NCBI RefSeq assembly: GCF_002127325.2
Contig: NC_035435.2
Location: 110,404,517 to 110,468,516 of the forward strand
Source of the DNA: Helianthus annuus
Lineage: Eukaryota > Streptophyta > Magnoliopsida > Asterales > Asteraceae
DNA: 64,000 nucleotides
Reading direction: 5' to 3'
The notes beneath the pieces were generated by a model. The model was not told where the DNA came from and made no database searches. It saw only the letters and a list, made by a program, of their open reading frames with translations. Below are positions 1-10,805 of the stretch, in pieces. Position 1 is the first letter of the stretch, and every line of letters begins with the position of its first letter. A program made the position numbers and the translations under genes.

Positions 1-1239
1 TTTTACTTACCTTGCATCCGAAGTACGCTTTCCCTTTACACTTGATTCGTTTGACCCGCTTCCTTTCCAAGCCTCCACCTAGCTTGTCAAGCGTCAACTA
101 TCATATAATATTCACAAGGTGGATAGGTTAGTCATTCTAGATCATAATCTTTATGCCTTGTGAACCTTTATACTACTTTTTCTTATCGAACTCTATCATA
201 GGTCGGTTTTACACTATTTTCAACATCAACAACTCATGTATTCATCATCTAGTTACAATACCCATTTAACATATGTATGGGTAATTATCGAATTTCTATT
301 TTTCCAACACTAGTTTATCAAATTATTAACTAGGGTTGTTTTCTAAACATGGATTTCATCACAACATACCTAACCCATTTCATATCATTTATGATCATAA
401 ACCCAAATTCATGATTTAATCAAACACCTTCATAACATTATCATGCATGATGATTCTAAACATAGTCTTATCATCTATTTCATTATAACCCTAAATCCCA
501 CTTATCTAAGTGTGGTAATTCATCTAAATATCCAAATCATAACTATATATGTAAGATTTTCACTTAGGGTTTTGTTCCTAAGCAATCATACATCACAAAT
601 TCGGCCATAGCCACTACGATTCATACCATAATCGAATTCTTCTAATATTAGTCAAATTTCACAACTTCATAGATGCCATAAATTCGACATACCTTACGAT
701 ACCCTTGACTTGATGATCGTTAATATATAACAAATTTCGAATTTGACCTTCGATTGATCCCTCAATTTGGAGATTTTGTTGAGTTAGGGTTTAAAACCCC
801 TTTTTCTCCTGGCTCCTCCTGGTCGATCGAACACACACATGTGTATATGTGTTTATAATAATTTTTTATTTATAAATGATTTAATTCAATCACTTTCCTA
901 ATTACCCACATTTAGCCCCTCATGTTTAGAGATCTTATAAAGAGGGTTATAAGTCTAAACTTTCATTCACTTAATTACCCATTGGTAACCAAGTTAATTA
1001 TTCCTAGTTAACTTAGTAGGTTACGGGGTTCATAACCCGTTTTACTTTAGGTCTCGTTAACTCGGACCTTTTTTTATATACTTTATTTCTCTCAAACTGT
1101 TTATCCTCCTTTTAATAAATGTTAGATTTATTTATTAAATTCCTAATATTTACCGGGTTAATTTTTACCTCTAACGGTATTTTACCCGTCATTACAATTA
1201 TCGTGGTTTAATTACCAAACCCGTTTTCGGGGTGTTACA
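1..1239 (-). repeat. 3' LTR of element D (partial)
   Basis: It matches 30519..31752 almost base for base, with roughly 22 substitutions plus small indels in a CA/GT run and an AT run. It ends at the interior side with GGGGTGTTACA, the complement of the canonical TGTAACACCCC start. The remainder of the LTR lies upstream of the window. Confidence 0.9.
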
Positions 1240-2484
1240 AGTCCACCCCCCTTAAAGAGGTTTCGTCCTCGAAACCTTCTTTACGTAGCTCATTGGTAAA
1301 CTAAACGAACTTGGTTTCGTTTTCAAGACATTCATTCCTCTTGGTCAAAAGTTATCATCTGTATTGACATGGTTATCTTTATGTATTAATTCTTATGGAC
1401 GTAGCTTTCACCTTGTATTTCTTATCCTTGTCCTTATTTGACCGAGTTGTCATTTGATCACCAGGTCACTACATCTGTTAACATGTTTACTTCACGCTAA
1501 TCTTATATTGACGAGTGCTTTACATAGTTCACATTATTACTTTGACTTCGAATGGTTTTACCGGTTAGACTGACTAGTTACCGTTACTTTATACCCTGTC
1601 ATTCGGGTGTACCACATTGCCATCCCCGGCCTTATGTGAATTCGTGATCCCATATTACTTATGTTTTGTTAAATTGCTGCTTTTGACTAAAACGGAATTT
1701 TAGTTTAACATTTTTCTCTTTAACTTTTGTCATTTCAGTCCGTTTAGATGTTTTAGTGAAATCTTCCACTTTTGTTCACAAAACTTTTCATGATCTCTTC
1801 ATTTTAACCCGTTCGGTTAACTTAGCGAATCATATCGCTTTTATACAAATTTTACCTTCCGGTATTACTTTACGTGAGGAGTTATAACCAGTTTCCTCGC
1901 TTTACATTATTGACTCGTAGGTTCTTTCACTTAGCCTCATAGGTTATTTCTTTATATTTTTCACCTTTTTAAGGTGAGACACAACAGTTCGTTTCTTTCT
2001 ATTTATGACCCAATGGTCTTCTTGGTCCCGTAGACCTTATCACTACGTTTAATACCGTAGGTTATGATGATCCCATAGATCATCTTTTATTCACGTCTAT
2101 GTTCAAACGTATATTTATACATATATAGCTTCAAGACATCCCTTGTTATGTTTGGATCATTTAATTTCGCTTTTAAACTTTAGTTGACCTTGACCGTAGT
2201 CTAAGGTTTCATTTGTTTACCTTCGAACCAATCTTCCAACTTTATGACTCCTTGCGTCATTTACTCGTCAGTTTTTTTTTCTATACTAACCGTTTCCCAG
2301 TTCGTACTTATACTTCTTTACGACCCGTTACCCAGGTTCTTTATCTTAATGTTTTTAACATTCTTGTTTTGCTAACTTGCGTTTTTAATGTTTACATTAC
2401 CAAGCATTATTCTTAATTTAACTTGTTTGACTCGTTCGTGTGAAATTTCATCACTTATGAATGTCGTACTTCATTCTTTGTTCG
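1240..2484 (-). other. Non-coding interior of D (3' part) with polypurine tract
   Basis: The first bases, 1240..1252, read on the minus strand as an A/G-rich tract (AAGGGGGGTGGACT) directly before the LTR, the expected plus-strand primer. The rest is AT-rich, has no credible ORF and ends at the insertion point of element A. No protein motif was found. Confidence 0.75.
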
Positions 2485-2949
2485 TGTAGGATCGTTTTTA
2501 GACCCAAACGAGTCATTCAGAAGAGAACTCGACCAATACAAAAGGCGGAAACAGATGTATTGGTGTTATTTCAGCTGTATTACACGAGAAAACACTTTAA
2601 ACTGTCTTTGTATTGATATCAGATCGTATTACAAAGCTGGAGACACTTCGGCAGAGCTTCGCTACCGGAATCGGAACCTTACAAATGATTTGGCACGACA
2701 GGTATTTATAGGCACAGCTATTTCATACGAAACCAACTTCACACGAAATAGTGATTTCGCACGAAACAATACAAACGAAATGATCAGCTCATTTCGTACG
2801 AAATGACCAAGTCATTTTGTGCGAAATGGCGTCCAATTCATTTCGTGCGAAATGCCATAAACAAACTTTTCTCGTTTTTCGTGCCCTGATCTATCTAATC
2901 TAATACAAGACTCGATACAAGACGAAGTCGACAGACATATGCACCAACA
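2485..2949 (-). repeat. 3' LTR of element A
   Basis: It starts TGTAGGATCG and ends CACCAACA in plus orientation. It pairs with 27337..27801. Like its partner it holds three 16-bp palindromes of the form CATTTCGTRCGAAATG (2790, 2813 mutated, 2839), and an ATTTATAG box near 2705. Confidence 0.92.
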
Positions 2950-3113
2950 GACTCCCCCTTGGATGTTGACGAAGTATTCGGTGTCGAGTCTTCGGTTGTC
3001 AAACTTTCAGTCTTTATCAGTCTTCTCGCTCTCTTCAAAGATTCTCCATTGTAAGCATCCTCAATCAAACTCTTTCTCTTCTGTCCTTCTAATCTCCCCT
3101 TGGATGTTGATTT
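2950..3113 (-). other. 3' end of A interior, with polypurine tract
   Basis: Bases 2950..2960 read AAGGGGGAGTC on the minus strand, next to the LTR start TGTTGG. A second, similar tract lies at about 3095. No coding signal was found. The segment ends at the target site of element B (GGCTC, 3114..3118). Confidence 0.75.
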
Positions 3114-3118
3114 GGCTC

Positions 3119-3652
3119 TCTAGGATCGTGTTCTGACCCGGTTGAGTCGTTCAGAGGCTTTCTCCTAAGTTTCAGATGCGGAATAATAAGAAACGTAGGT
3201 AGAAATAGCTTGCAATTCACTTAATCTACTGAATTTATTGATATGACACTGATTACACTTCGATCTTCACACCGACAGCACTTCGGTATGGAATTGGCAA
3301 AGTTACAAATGAGGTCCTCTTATGTGGTATTTATAGTCCAGGTAGGTTCCCTTATACGGACATGTCCGTATAAGCGGACCTGACGAATAAGCGGACCTCC
3401 CATGTCCGTATAAGCGGACCTGACACAAAAGAAGATCTCCTATGTCCGTATAAGCGGACCTGACACAAAAGAGGATCTCCTATGTCCGTATAAGCGGACC
3501 TGACACAAAAGAGGATCTCCTATGTCCGTATAAGCGGACCTCCTCTCTACAACACATATTCTCTCTAGTTTTCTCGTAAAACACGCCCTAATCTATACAT
3601 TACAATGAAAGACTCGATCTAAGACGAAATCAACAGATGTAGTGCACCAACA
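3119..3652 (-). repeat. 3' LTR of element B
   Basis: It pairs with 20737..21310. Five 40-bp units start at 3363, 3403, 3443, 3483 and 3523, each containing TGTCCGTATAAGCGGACC. It ends CACCAACA next to a purine tract. Confidence 0.92.
3363..3540. repeat. 40-bp tandem repeat with GTCCG/CGGAC hairpins in the B LTR
   Basis: Each unit carries GTCCG-TATAAG-CGGAC, a 5-bp stem that could fold in DNA or RNA. The first unit differs in its spacer (GACGAATAAGCGGACC). The partner LTR has six units (20981, 21021, 21061, 21101, 21141, 21181). Confidence 0.9.
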
Positions 3653-5528
3653 GACTCCCCCTCAGATGTTGATGGAGTCGACTATCGAGTCACAACAATG
3701 CTGTGTCTTCACATCTACAGTCTTAATCAGTCTCTGGGCTTTTCTTTCTCTCTATCTTCAGACTCCCCCTCTCGATTTACTGGTATTCCTTTGTTCTTCA
3801 GTAACATCTTCAGGATCGTTGTCTGGCTTTCCGTCTAACAGCTTCTCATCTTATCCTGCAAAAGCTCTACCTCAAAGTAAATTTCTTTCACATATATATT
3901 TCAAACATATAATCCTGCACCAATTCAGACTCTCCTTCAAAACAAACACAGATTTTGATGAACCACTTGAAAGGTTAGATTATGAAAACATTTAATTTCA
4001 CACAAACACTTCCCCCCTCAAATATTGCTCATCATGTTTAGCACTCGGAATTTTGAAAATCAGCTATTCAACATCAGTTGTCGAAAATCTTTTTGACTTT
4101 TTCAAAAATTTATGCTAACACACTGAAAATCTTTTTGGATTTTGAAATAAAGAAACCTGTAATGCAGTAAAGAAAATATTTACAGACAATATTTTTGTGA
4201 GTTCGTGTAAGAGGATCATATCAGTTTATGAGACATGTCACTAACACCGTTAAGCTTGATTGCATTTTCAGTTCAAAAGAATTCACCTAGATTGTCAGTA
4301 TATCGGTCCACTGAAATTTTCACACAAAGTTCAATTGATCCGAGATACAATATTAATGTCTTAAGAACTTAAACTTATCCGAGTGTCCCACTACTTGAAT
4401 ATACTCCCGTATCCAGATCCCAATATTCTGTCTTACAGGTGAGTATACCACAACTGATATCTGTAAAGGGGTTATGTGCGAGGGCCGTGAGAGCTCAGGT
4501 CGATACTTCCGTATACGCAGAAAGATGACGGCTTCGACTTTAGGTAGGTCCCCTTTAGAGGATCTTTTGATTACAACAGCAGCGACTATCAATTTTATTG
4601 TTTCATCAGCTTGCTGGGGGCGATGCTATGTTTCAAGCATTTTGCGAAAAGCATTATCCGGGGACTAGGTCAGTACTTCCATACAGCAGAAGTCCCGGGA
4701 TAATACCCCAGATATCACTGAGTATAAAGACCTAGTATCTCAGAATACGGGACCTTTCAAACAAGATTTCGGGGGATACCCACATATCCAAGAATAGTTA
4801 CCCACGAATCAAGCAAGTTTGATTTACGTTTATATCTCGTTTCAATTTACTAAATGTGCGAAAATCTACTGACACATTCGCAGTAAGATTGTTTATCACT
4901 TTTAAACTTTCCAATTCTTTAGCATGTTGTGATAGTCCACTGATGTACTATCATTTCCTCTTTTTCAACAACAAAACTCATTTTTGATTTTATCATGTTT
5001 TTGGCTTTTTCAAATTTTCTAATGTTTTTGGATTTTCTGAAATTTTCTTACTCCCCCTAAAATGCAAACACATTAACGAAAATATGAAAACAAACTGTAC
5101 AGAAACATGACAACCGATAGCAAATCACCTCAAATCGCCATTCACTAGGCATAAACAATCAGAACTCCCCCTATCAACAAACTATTTTCCCATTTAGATT
5201 TCAAAACACTTAAGTTTGTTTTAATCAAAATGGTTTTTCCGGAAAATAAGTTTGATTGATTTTACCACTTGTAGATTTATCAAACAAATGTTCGGGGATG
5301 AGGTTCATCATCTTGTCTTCCAACCAAAAGTAGGAAAATACAAGTACAACTTAATGTCCTTGATTTACCATATGCAATCAAATCATCTAACCACTTGTAA
5401 TTATAACCAACAAACATAAACAAACCTCTTTACCGATTGTATGATTGACGTTACCGAATAAAATTCAAGAAAGATGCCGATTCATGCTCCACGCTTACCA
5501 ACCTGGGAGCTCCGGCAAGTCCTGAGAC
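3653..5528 (-). other. Non-coding 3' region of B with multiple polypurine tracts
   Basis: No credible ORF. On the minus strand it repeats AGGGGGAGT-type tracts at about 3653, 3765, 5050 and 5165, plus a GGGGGG tract near 4012. The copy nearest the LTR is the expected plus-strand primer. The corresponding part of A (21316..23226) is clearly homologous along its length, so this non-coding segment is inherited and conserved between the two families. Confidence 0.7.
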
Positions 5529-6299
5529 TTATTGTTCATAATATGTACCATCCCAGTCACAAACCAGGGATGGTTCAACCTTTTCTTTCCTTGTTTTCTT
5601 TTCATAAATTTCTTTAACCCCTTTGACTTTTCGATCAATCATCTTGCCAAAGATATGTTTTACCTTGGGGTTAAAGACCTTCTCAGCATCAAATTCCTGT
5701 TTATCATTATAAAATTGGTTAGAAATTTCAATTTTACCAATTTTCTTTTTATAATTCTCAGCCCGAAGTAATGGAAACTCCTCATCATTCACAATCGGAA
5801 CTGATTTTTCATCTTTTACATCAGCTTCACAATTTGAAACAACTTGTGGCTCAACTGATTTTGTGGAATCAGTTTCATCGCCTGAAGATAGCTCCTCTGA
5901 TTTTGACCCATCAGAATCATCGCTAGAGCTTTCACCAACCTTCTTAACAATCCATTTCTGGTTGTCAGATTTTGCTCTTTTCTTGTAAAACTTGTTTGAA
6001 CTCTCACCAATTTCAAAAATAGAATTTTTAAACAGTTTGGTTCGATCAATTGGTGGTTCAAACTCAACCACTTGTTCTTTAAATTTACGAGATACTCCAT
6101 GTTTTGATTGTATCGCCTTAAAACAATCTTTGGCAATATGTCCAACATTGTTGCACTTGAAACAGGTTCTCGAGTCTCTCTTCTGCTCAGCTATCTTCTT
6201 CAACTCAACTTGCTTCTTCGTCAGAAACTCACTGTTTGATTCTCTCCAGAAGTTTGTCTTTTCTTCTTCATCAGTTGATGTACCTGAAACAAATGACAT
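5529..6299 (-). pseudogene. C-terminal part of element B Gag (second CCHC knuckle)
   Basis: A 256-codon frame continues the Gag of 6328..9255 after a one-base frameshift near 6335, in a run of five A. It has a second zinc knuckle, CFKCNNVGHIAKDC, at about residues 46-59, then acidic serine-rich stretches and a conserved end (DWDGTYYEQ). The homologous region of element A is continuous across this point, so the break is specific to B. Just after the stop, both A and B keep a matching short tail that looks like the remains of the Gag-Pol junction. A binding role in packaging RNA is expected for the family; nothing after it encodes protease or polymerase. A long-read homopolymer error is possible. 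Confidence 0.8.
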
Positions 6300-6327
6300 T
6301 TTGGATTTAAAATCACGAACATATTTT

Positions 6328-9255
6328 TCATTTTTCTGTAGGAATAAAACCTAAACCTTTCTTTTTGAAATTACCGTTATGGTTTGATTTCTTTTGGAAA
6401 CCTGAACCAGAACTGTAATTCTTTTTCTTGTTTAATCTTTGTTGTACTCTTGAGGTGTATTTTTTAGGTTTTTCATTAAGACATAAGTCTTTTACTTCAG
6501 AAATATTGATTTCTGTGAGTTTGAAAACCTTGTTTATCAATTCAGTTTTGACACCTCTTATTGGAAATTCCTCATCAGAATATAATTTGTCAGAATCATT
6601 CAAAGTGTAGGCAACTTTAAACAATCCATCATCCAAATTAGATTTTGATAATAGGAATTCTTTGTCATAGACTATTTTTCCCTGTTTTTCTGTTTGACCC
6701 GGAGTGCTTGACTCAGACTTTGACTCTGGCGCGGACTCCGACTTTGACTCCTCTATCTCATCGTTTTCTAACACATGATCCACGACTTTCTTCATTAATT
6801 GAGACTGTTGATCAGTGTCATACGATGTAAACACAACATCAATACTTTCTGGTAGATTGACTGATGACTCTGACTCCCACTGTAAATTTGTGGCTTTTTT
6901 AACTCTTTCATCGTTAGGATATCTAGGCAAATATCCATTTTCCAGCGGGGGTGGACACTTGTTATAACTGACACCTTGCTTCTTACCAGATGGCGTCTTT
7001 TCAGTGTCTTTTTTCTTGTCATTCTTCTTCTTGTCAGCAGTCTTTTCATCAGCACCTTTTCCAACTTCTTTCTCTTCAGTTACCTCATCATCTTCCCATA
7101 CCTTCATACTTTCAACTGTCGGATAAATCCTGTCAATAACATAGGAAGTACATGAGTAACTTTTTAATAAACGATTTACTCGTTCAGTTTCAATTCTTTG
7201 CAACTCAAGCTTTTGTTCCAAAGCAGCACATTTCTCAATGTCATTGTTTACAACTTTTTGCTTTGTCATAAAAGCTCCCTGAAGTGTCTTCATTGCTGTG
7301 GCTTGTTCTTCACTCGTTTGGTTGTATTGATTCATCGTTTTGTTCAGCACATCATAAGACTCCTTCAAACTGTTCAAGTTGTAAATCAAAGTGTTGTTCT
7401 GCTTCTTTACAGCTTCACAGTTTTCACACTTCACCGGAGTCTTTTTCGCATCAACTTTGAATTTTGGAACTTCTTTCACCTTTTGTCTTCTTACCACCGG
7501 AACCTCTTCATCATCACTGCTCACCGGTGTCTTGATCTTTTTCTTTTTCTTCTTGGCTTTTTCATCTTCACTATCACTTTCAGCAAGCAGCTTCGTATCT
7601 TCCTTATATTTTCTTGCCCAATATTCCGTATCATCATCACTATCATCTACAACCTTTGCCGTAAAAGCAGTGTAAGCTGTAGTTTGATCAGGAATATAAT
7701 CATCCCAAGTGAAATTTGCCCAGCTAAAACCCTCTGGTAATCTCTCATCATCTTGATCAATTATCAAAGCATTACCATCCCTTCTTTTTCCACAATCATA
7801 ACTACTCACACAAGCCCTCTTCCCAGTGTCTTCAATTACATCTCTTCCATGTGCAGTTTGAGCTTGATGTTTTTGTTGTTGAGATGATTGTTGACCAACT
7901 TGGTGATATATGGCTTTCCGATAGTAATCATTGTTGTTGTTGAACGGATTTTGAGCTCCACTTGCTTCTCGGTTAGTGCACTCTCTCTTGAAGTGTCCTT
8001 TTTCCCTGCACCGAAAACAAGTGACTTTAGATTTGTCAAAACCTAAAGTAGAAACATTCGCATCACGAAGATCATCTCTCCCCGTGATTTGTTTGAATTT
8101 CTCAGCTCTCCGTAAAACACTAGCCAGACACCACTTTATGTCCATCGGCTCCATCTCTTCAGCATCTATCTGGTCGTAATCTTCTTTGGTTAACATTGGA
8201 TTCCCGATACGACCTGCAACAAAACAAGTGTAAGATTCCAAAACCATTCCTAACAAAGACATTTGGTTTTTGGCAACTTCCTCAGAATAATCTTGATCAT
8301 TTTCAAGATTTAACACAATGTTACACTGTAATTTTCTCCCGTTTTTAGTTGCAGAAATGTTTGGATCAAAAGATGAAAATGACGTGAAACTGGTTTTGCT
8401 GTTGGACCCAGATGATGGACTTCCAGGTGAATTTTTGGCACTATAGGCAGTCTCAACCTTCGGAGATAGATTTGAAGATTTCTTCTCATTTACCCCAGCC
8501 TTATAATATAACCCTATGTCCTGTTCACCATCGAAATCTTTCATTCTGATAACTTTCCGTTGTTCCATCTCCTGAGCTTCAATTTTTTCAATGAACTTAC
8601 TGAGCATCAGATTGCTAAAACCCTTCTTGTTTCTGAGCATCATAAGGTATGTGCCCCAAGTCTCATATGGTAACGCATCAGCAAGTTTTTCGATCAACTC
8701 ATCAGTGCTTTTCTCAATACTCAATCTCTTCATGTTAGCAAGCAAGTTACAGTATCGTTCGATAATCTCTCGTGTACTTTCATTCTTTAACCCACGGAAA
8801 AGATCAAATTCTTTCTTTAGAAGCGACTTCTTGCTTTTAACCATCTCTTCACTACCCCTAAACTTTGACCGTAATGCTTTCCAAATCGAATAAGAAGTTC
8901 CATTGTGTTGCAAAAGCACCATAATATCCTCTTTCACTGCCTGTTGAAGAAGACTTAGTATCATCTTCTCATCTTTGTACTTCTTCCTAGCATCAGCAGT
9001 TAGTTCTTTTATCGGAACAGGTTCTTCATCATCATTCAAAGGTCGAACATATTTTGTCTCGACACATTCCCATGCATCAAGATAGTTCGCTTGTACCCAA
9101 TTCTCGAAACGACCTTCCCAACTTTTAAATTCTTCGATGTTCATTAGTTTGGGAGGCTTTTGCATCGTCCCTGTTTCGTTTTCCAACATCGTGGTTTGAG
9201 CAACAGTGATTGGGGTACTCGGAGTAGCGAATGCGTCGTAGAATTCCTCATCCAT
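6328..9255 (-). CDS. gag: Gag-like polyprotein of element B (copia-type, CCHC)
   Basis: A 975-codon frame starting at ATG 9255. Residues of about 30-260 form the alpha-helical copia-type Gag (UBN2-like) region, with FENWVQANYLDAWE, an LLQQAVKEDI helix and the IIERYCNLLANMKRL segment. A zinc knuckle CFRCREKGHFKREC sits at about residues 412-425. Then come a lysine-rich linker, a predicted coiled coil (about 620-720, CENCEAVKK to LEQKLELQRIE) and an acidic, low-complexity tail. It assembles particles and binds element RNA in such families. It is long for a copia Gag and lacks downstream pol. Leader and LTR lie upstream, split by element C. This is the most intact coding frame in the window. The frame ends at TGA after GLGFIPTEK and continues in another frame at 6299. 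Confidence 0.85.
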   Translation of the reverse strand: MDEEFYDAFATPSTPITVAQTTMLENETGTMQKPPKLMNIEEFKSWEGRFENWVQANYLDAWECVETKYVRPLNDDEEPVPIKELTADARKKYKDEKMILSLLQQAVKEDIMVLLQHNGTSYSIWKALRSKFRGSEEMVKSKKSLLKKEFDLFRGLKNESTREIIERYCNLLANMKRLSIEKSTDELIEKLADALPYETWGTYLMMLRNKKGFSNLMLSKFIEKIEAQEMEQRKVIRMKDFDGEQDIGLYYKAGVNEKKSSNLSPKVETAYSAKNSPGSPSSGSNSKTSFTSFSSFDPNISATKNGRKLQCNIVLNLENDQDYSEEVAKNQMSLLGMVLESYTCFVAGRIGNPMLTKEDYDQIDAEEMEPMDIKWCLASVLRRAEKFKQITGRDDLRDANVSTLGFDKSKVTCFRCREKGHFKRECTNREASGAQNPFNNNNDYYRKAIYHQVGQQSSQQQKHQAQTAHGRDVIEDTGKRACVSSYDCGKRRDGNALIIDQDDERLPEGFSWANFTWDDYIPDQTTAYTAFTAKVVDDSDDDTEYWARKYKEDTKLLAESDSEDEKAKKKKKKIKTPVSSDDEEVPVVRRQKVKEVPKFKVDAKKTPVKCENCEAVKKQNNTLIYNLNSLKESYDVLNKTMNQYNQTSEEQATAMKTLQGAFMTKQKVVNNDIEKCAALEQKLELQRIETERVNRLLKSYSCTSYVIDRIYPTVESMKVWEDDEVTEEKEVGKGADEKTADKKKNDKKKDTEKTPSGKKQGVSYNKCPPPLENGYLPRYPNDERVKKATNLQWESESSVNLPESIDVVFTSYDTDQQSQLMKKVVDHVLENDEIEESKSESAPESKSESSTPGQTEKQGKIVYDKEFLLSKSNLDDGLFKVAYTLNDSDKLYSDEEFPIRGVKTELINKVFKLTEINISEVKDLCLNEKPKKYTSRVQQRLNKKKNYSSGSGFQKKSNHNGNFKKKGLGFIPTEK

Positions 9256-9966
9256 GTTTTACACATGTATCACCTGAATGTACACAATCAAACAAAACGT
9301 AATCAGTTTTAAAAATTTATCAATTAACAGAATAAGACTGGTACTCGAACTAGTGAATATTCTGTGTGGACTGAGGTTTAAATTGGCAAACCGTGAGAAC
9401 TGCTATGACTCGGATCAATTTCAAACGAACAGACTCACTACATGGGAACTGATGGACTTTTGACAATTGTGAACTCCAAACCGTACAAACTGGTACAAGC
9501 TTTCAATTGATATGATGACTTTCAAACGAATTGGACCTTTTCGCGCAACTTGACCACACTAAACGACCTCTTGAATAATACGCGTGAATAACCTGTTTGA
9601 ATCCTCAAATCTTGGGCTGAAAGAATTTTGAAAAACTGGGCCTCTAATGTTTATGCAATATATGGTATTGAGCCGTGTAATATGAGATGAACCACAAGAT
9701 ACATGATCACATAAACTGTCAAACTTATTGTTACAAACAAAATCCAATAACAATGATTGGACCCCCACTTTTCACTAACCCAATACTGATTGGACCTCAA
9801 ATAATACTTCTTTAAATTTTGTTATGAACCGTTTGACAAATTGTTACCTATATCGTGATTGGACCTCCCAAATAAGATTTGTCTCCTATATCCAACACAT
9901 TTATCTTTGCAAATTTCAATCAATCCGACAAACTTTTTGATTTAACAAGAATGTGTAATAGACTAT
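9256..9966 (-). other. 5' leader of element B, gag-proximal half
   Basis: Non-coding. It contains several copies of TGATTGGACC-like motifs (about 9753, 9787, 9857), which continue on the far side of element C (about 19854). It ends at the TSD of C (ACTAT, 9962..9966). Confidence 0.7.
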
Positions 9967-10608
9967 TGTTGATGCAACAAATACAAGACCAAGGCCTGTA
10001 GCGATATCTCTGGGTAAAAGGGTTCAGGGGTTAGATTAGCCTAACGCAGGTCGTGGGGTCCCTCCACGTTTGCAAGACGTGGAGAGAGGTTCACTAGTAT
10101 TGTTTTTATCCTCCTTAGATCTTGAGCTGATTAGAAATCAACCCAGAAAGCGATCGTTGGAGAAGATGAATTATTTAGTGTGAAGAAGAGAAGCAAGCAT
10201 GAAGCTAATTCTTAAGAGGGAGAAGGAGAATCAGAGAGTTAGGGTGATATCTGCTGATCCTGGGGTGTTTTGTATGGTGAAATGGCCTGCATTTTATAGG
10301 GGAAGGTGTTTCTCAAAGGAGAAACCCGTGACTAGTGAATCTGTGCTTGCAGTGAGGGGTTTGCCCATTTTGGGGGTTGAAGGGTTTGGACCTGCGGATA
10401 AAAGGGTGTGCTCTCCCACATGGTCTGGTTGCAACTGGGCAGGAGGTTTCACACGTTAAGTGTTGATGTGACCGGACACTGTGCTTGTCCTTTTTACTGT
10501 TCATGACCGTTGGAACATTTCCGAACCTTTTAACCTTTTAACCTTTTAACCTTTTAAGCTGTTGTGTCTCTAATCAGTTTATTAAGGTTTGAGCTACCCC
10601 CGTCATCA
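9967..10608 (-). repeat. 3' LTR of element C
   Basis: Nearly identical to 19149..19773. It carries four AACCTTTT-type units near 10528 where the partner has two. A purine tract (GACTTGGGGGGC on the minus strand) adjoins at 10609..10620. The short open frame at 10199..10459 is duplicated in the other LTR and has no recognisable domain; I do not regard it as a gene. Confidence 0.92.
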
Positions 10609-10678
10609 GCCCCCCAAGTCAGAGGTGTTTGGGATGTAAGCTCAAATGCTTCTGACTTTTACACATTATTTTTTATTG

Positions 10679-10805
10679 CTTAAAGGCTTCAAGGCTTTAA
10701 GGCGTTTGAGTTTTGAGATTTGAATTTCAGAATGATAGTAGATGTGATAAGCTTCAAGGTTTTAAGGCTTGAAGGCTTTAAGGCTTGAAGGCTTAAAGGA
10801 TTCAA
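10679..10805. repeat. GGCTTTAAGG / GGCTTGAAGG motif cluster in C
   Basis: About seven near-copies of GCTTCAAGGCTTTAAGG occur in about 120 bp. The same motif and its complement recur at about 13045, 18222, 18313, 18380 and 18612, so it is an element-wide signature. Confidence 0.7.

Noticed and set aside
3363..3540. CRISPR-like regular repeats.
   Set aside because: 40-bp units are contiguous, without unique spacers, inside a eukaryotic LTR and duplicated in the partner LTR.
6328..6345. Possible programmed frameshift in Gag: both A (near 25185) and B (near 6335) break at CAGAAAAAT.
   Set aside because: The two breaks lie at different places in Gag and need shifts in opposite directions (+1 in B, -1 in A). 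Chance homopolymer indels or read errors explain them better.
10199..10459. 86-codon frame starting MKLILKREKENQ, present in both C LTRs.
   Set aside because: Its conservation follows from LTR identity; no domain or family recognised.
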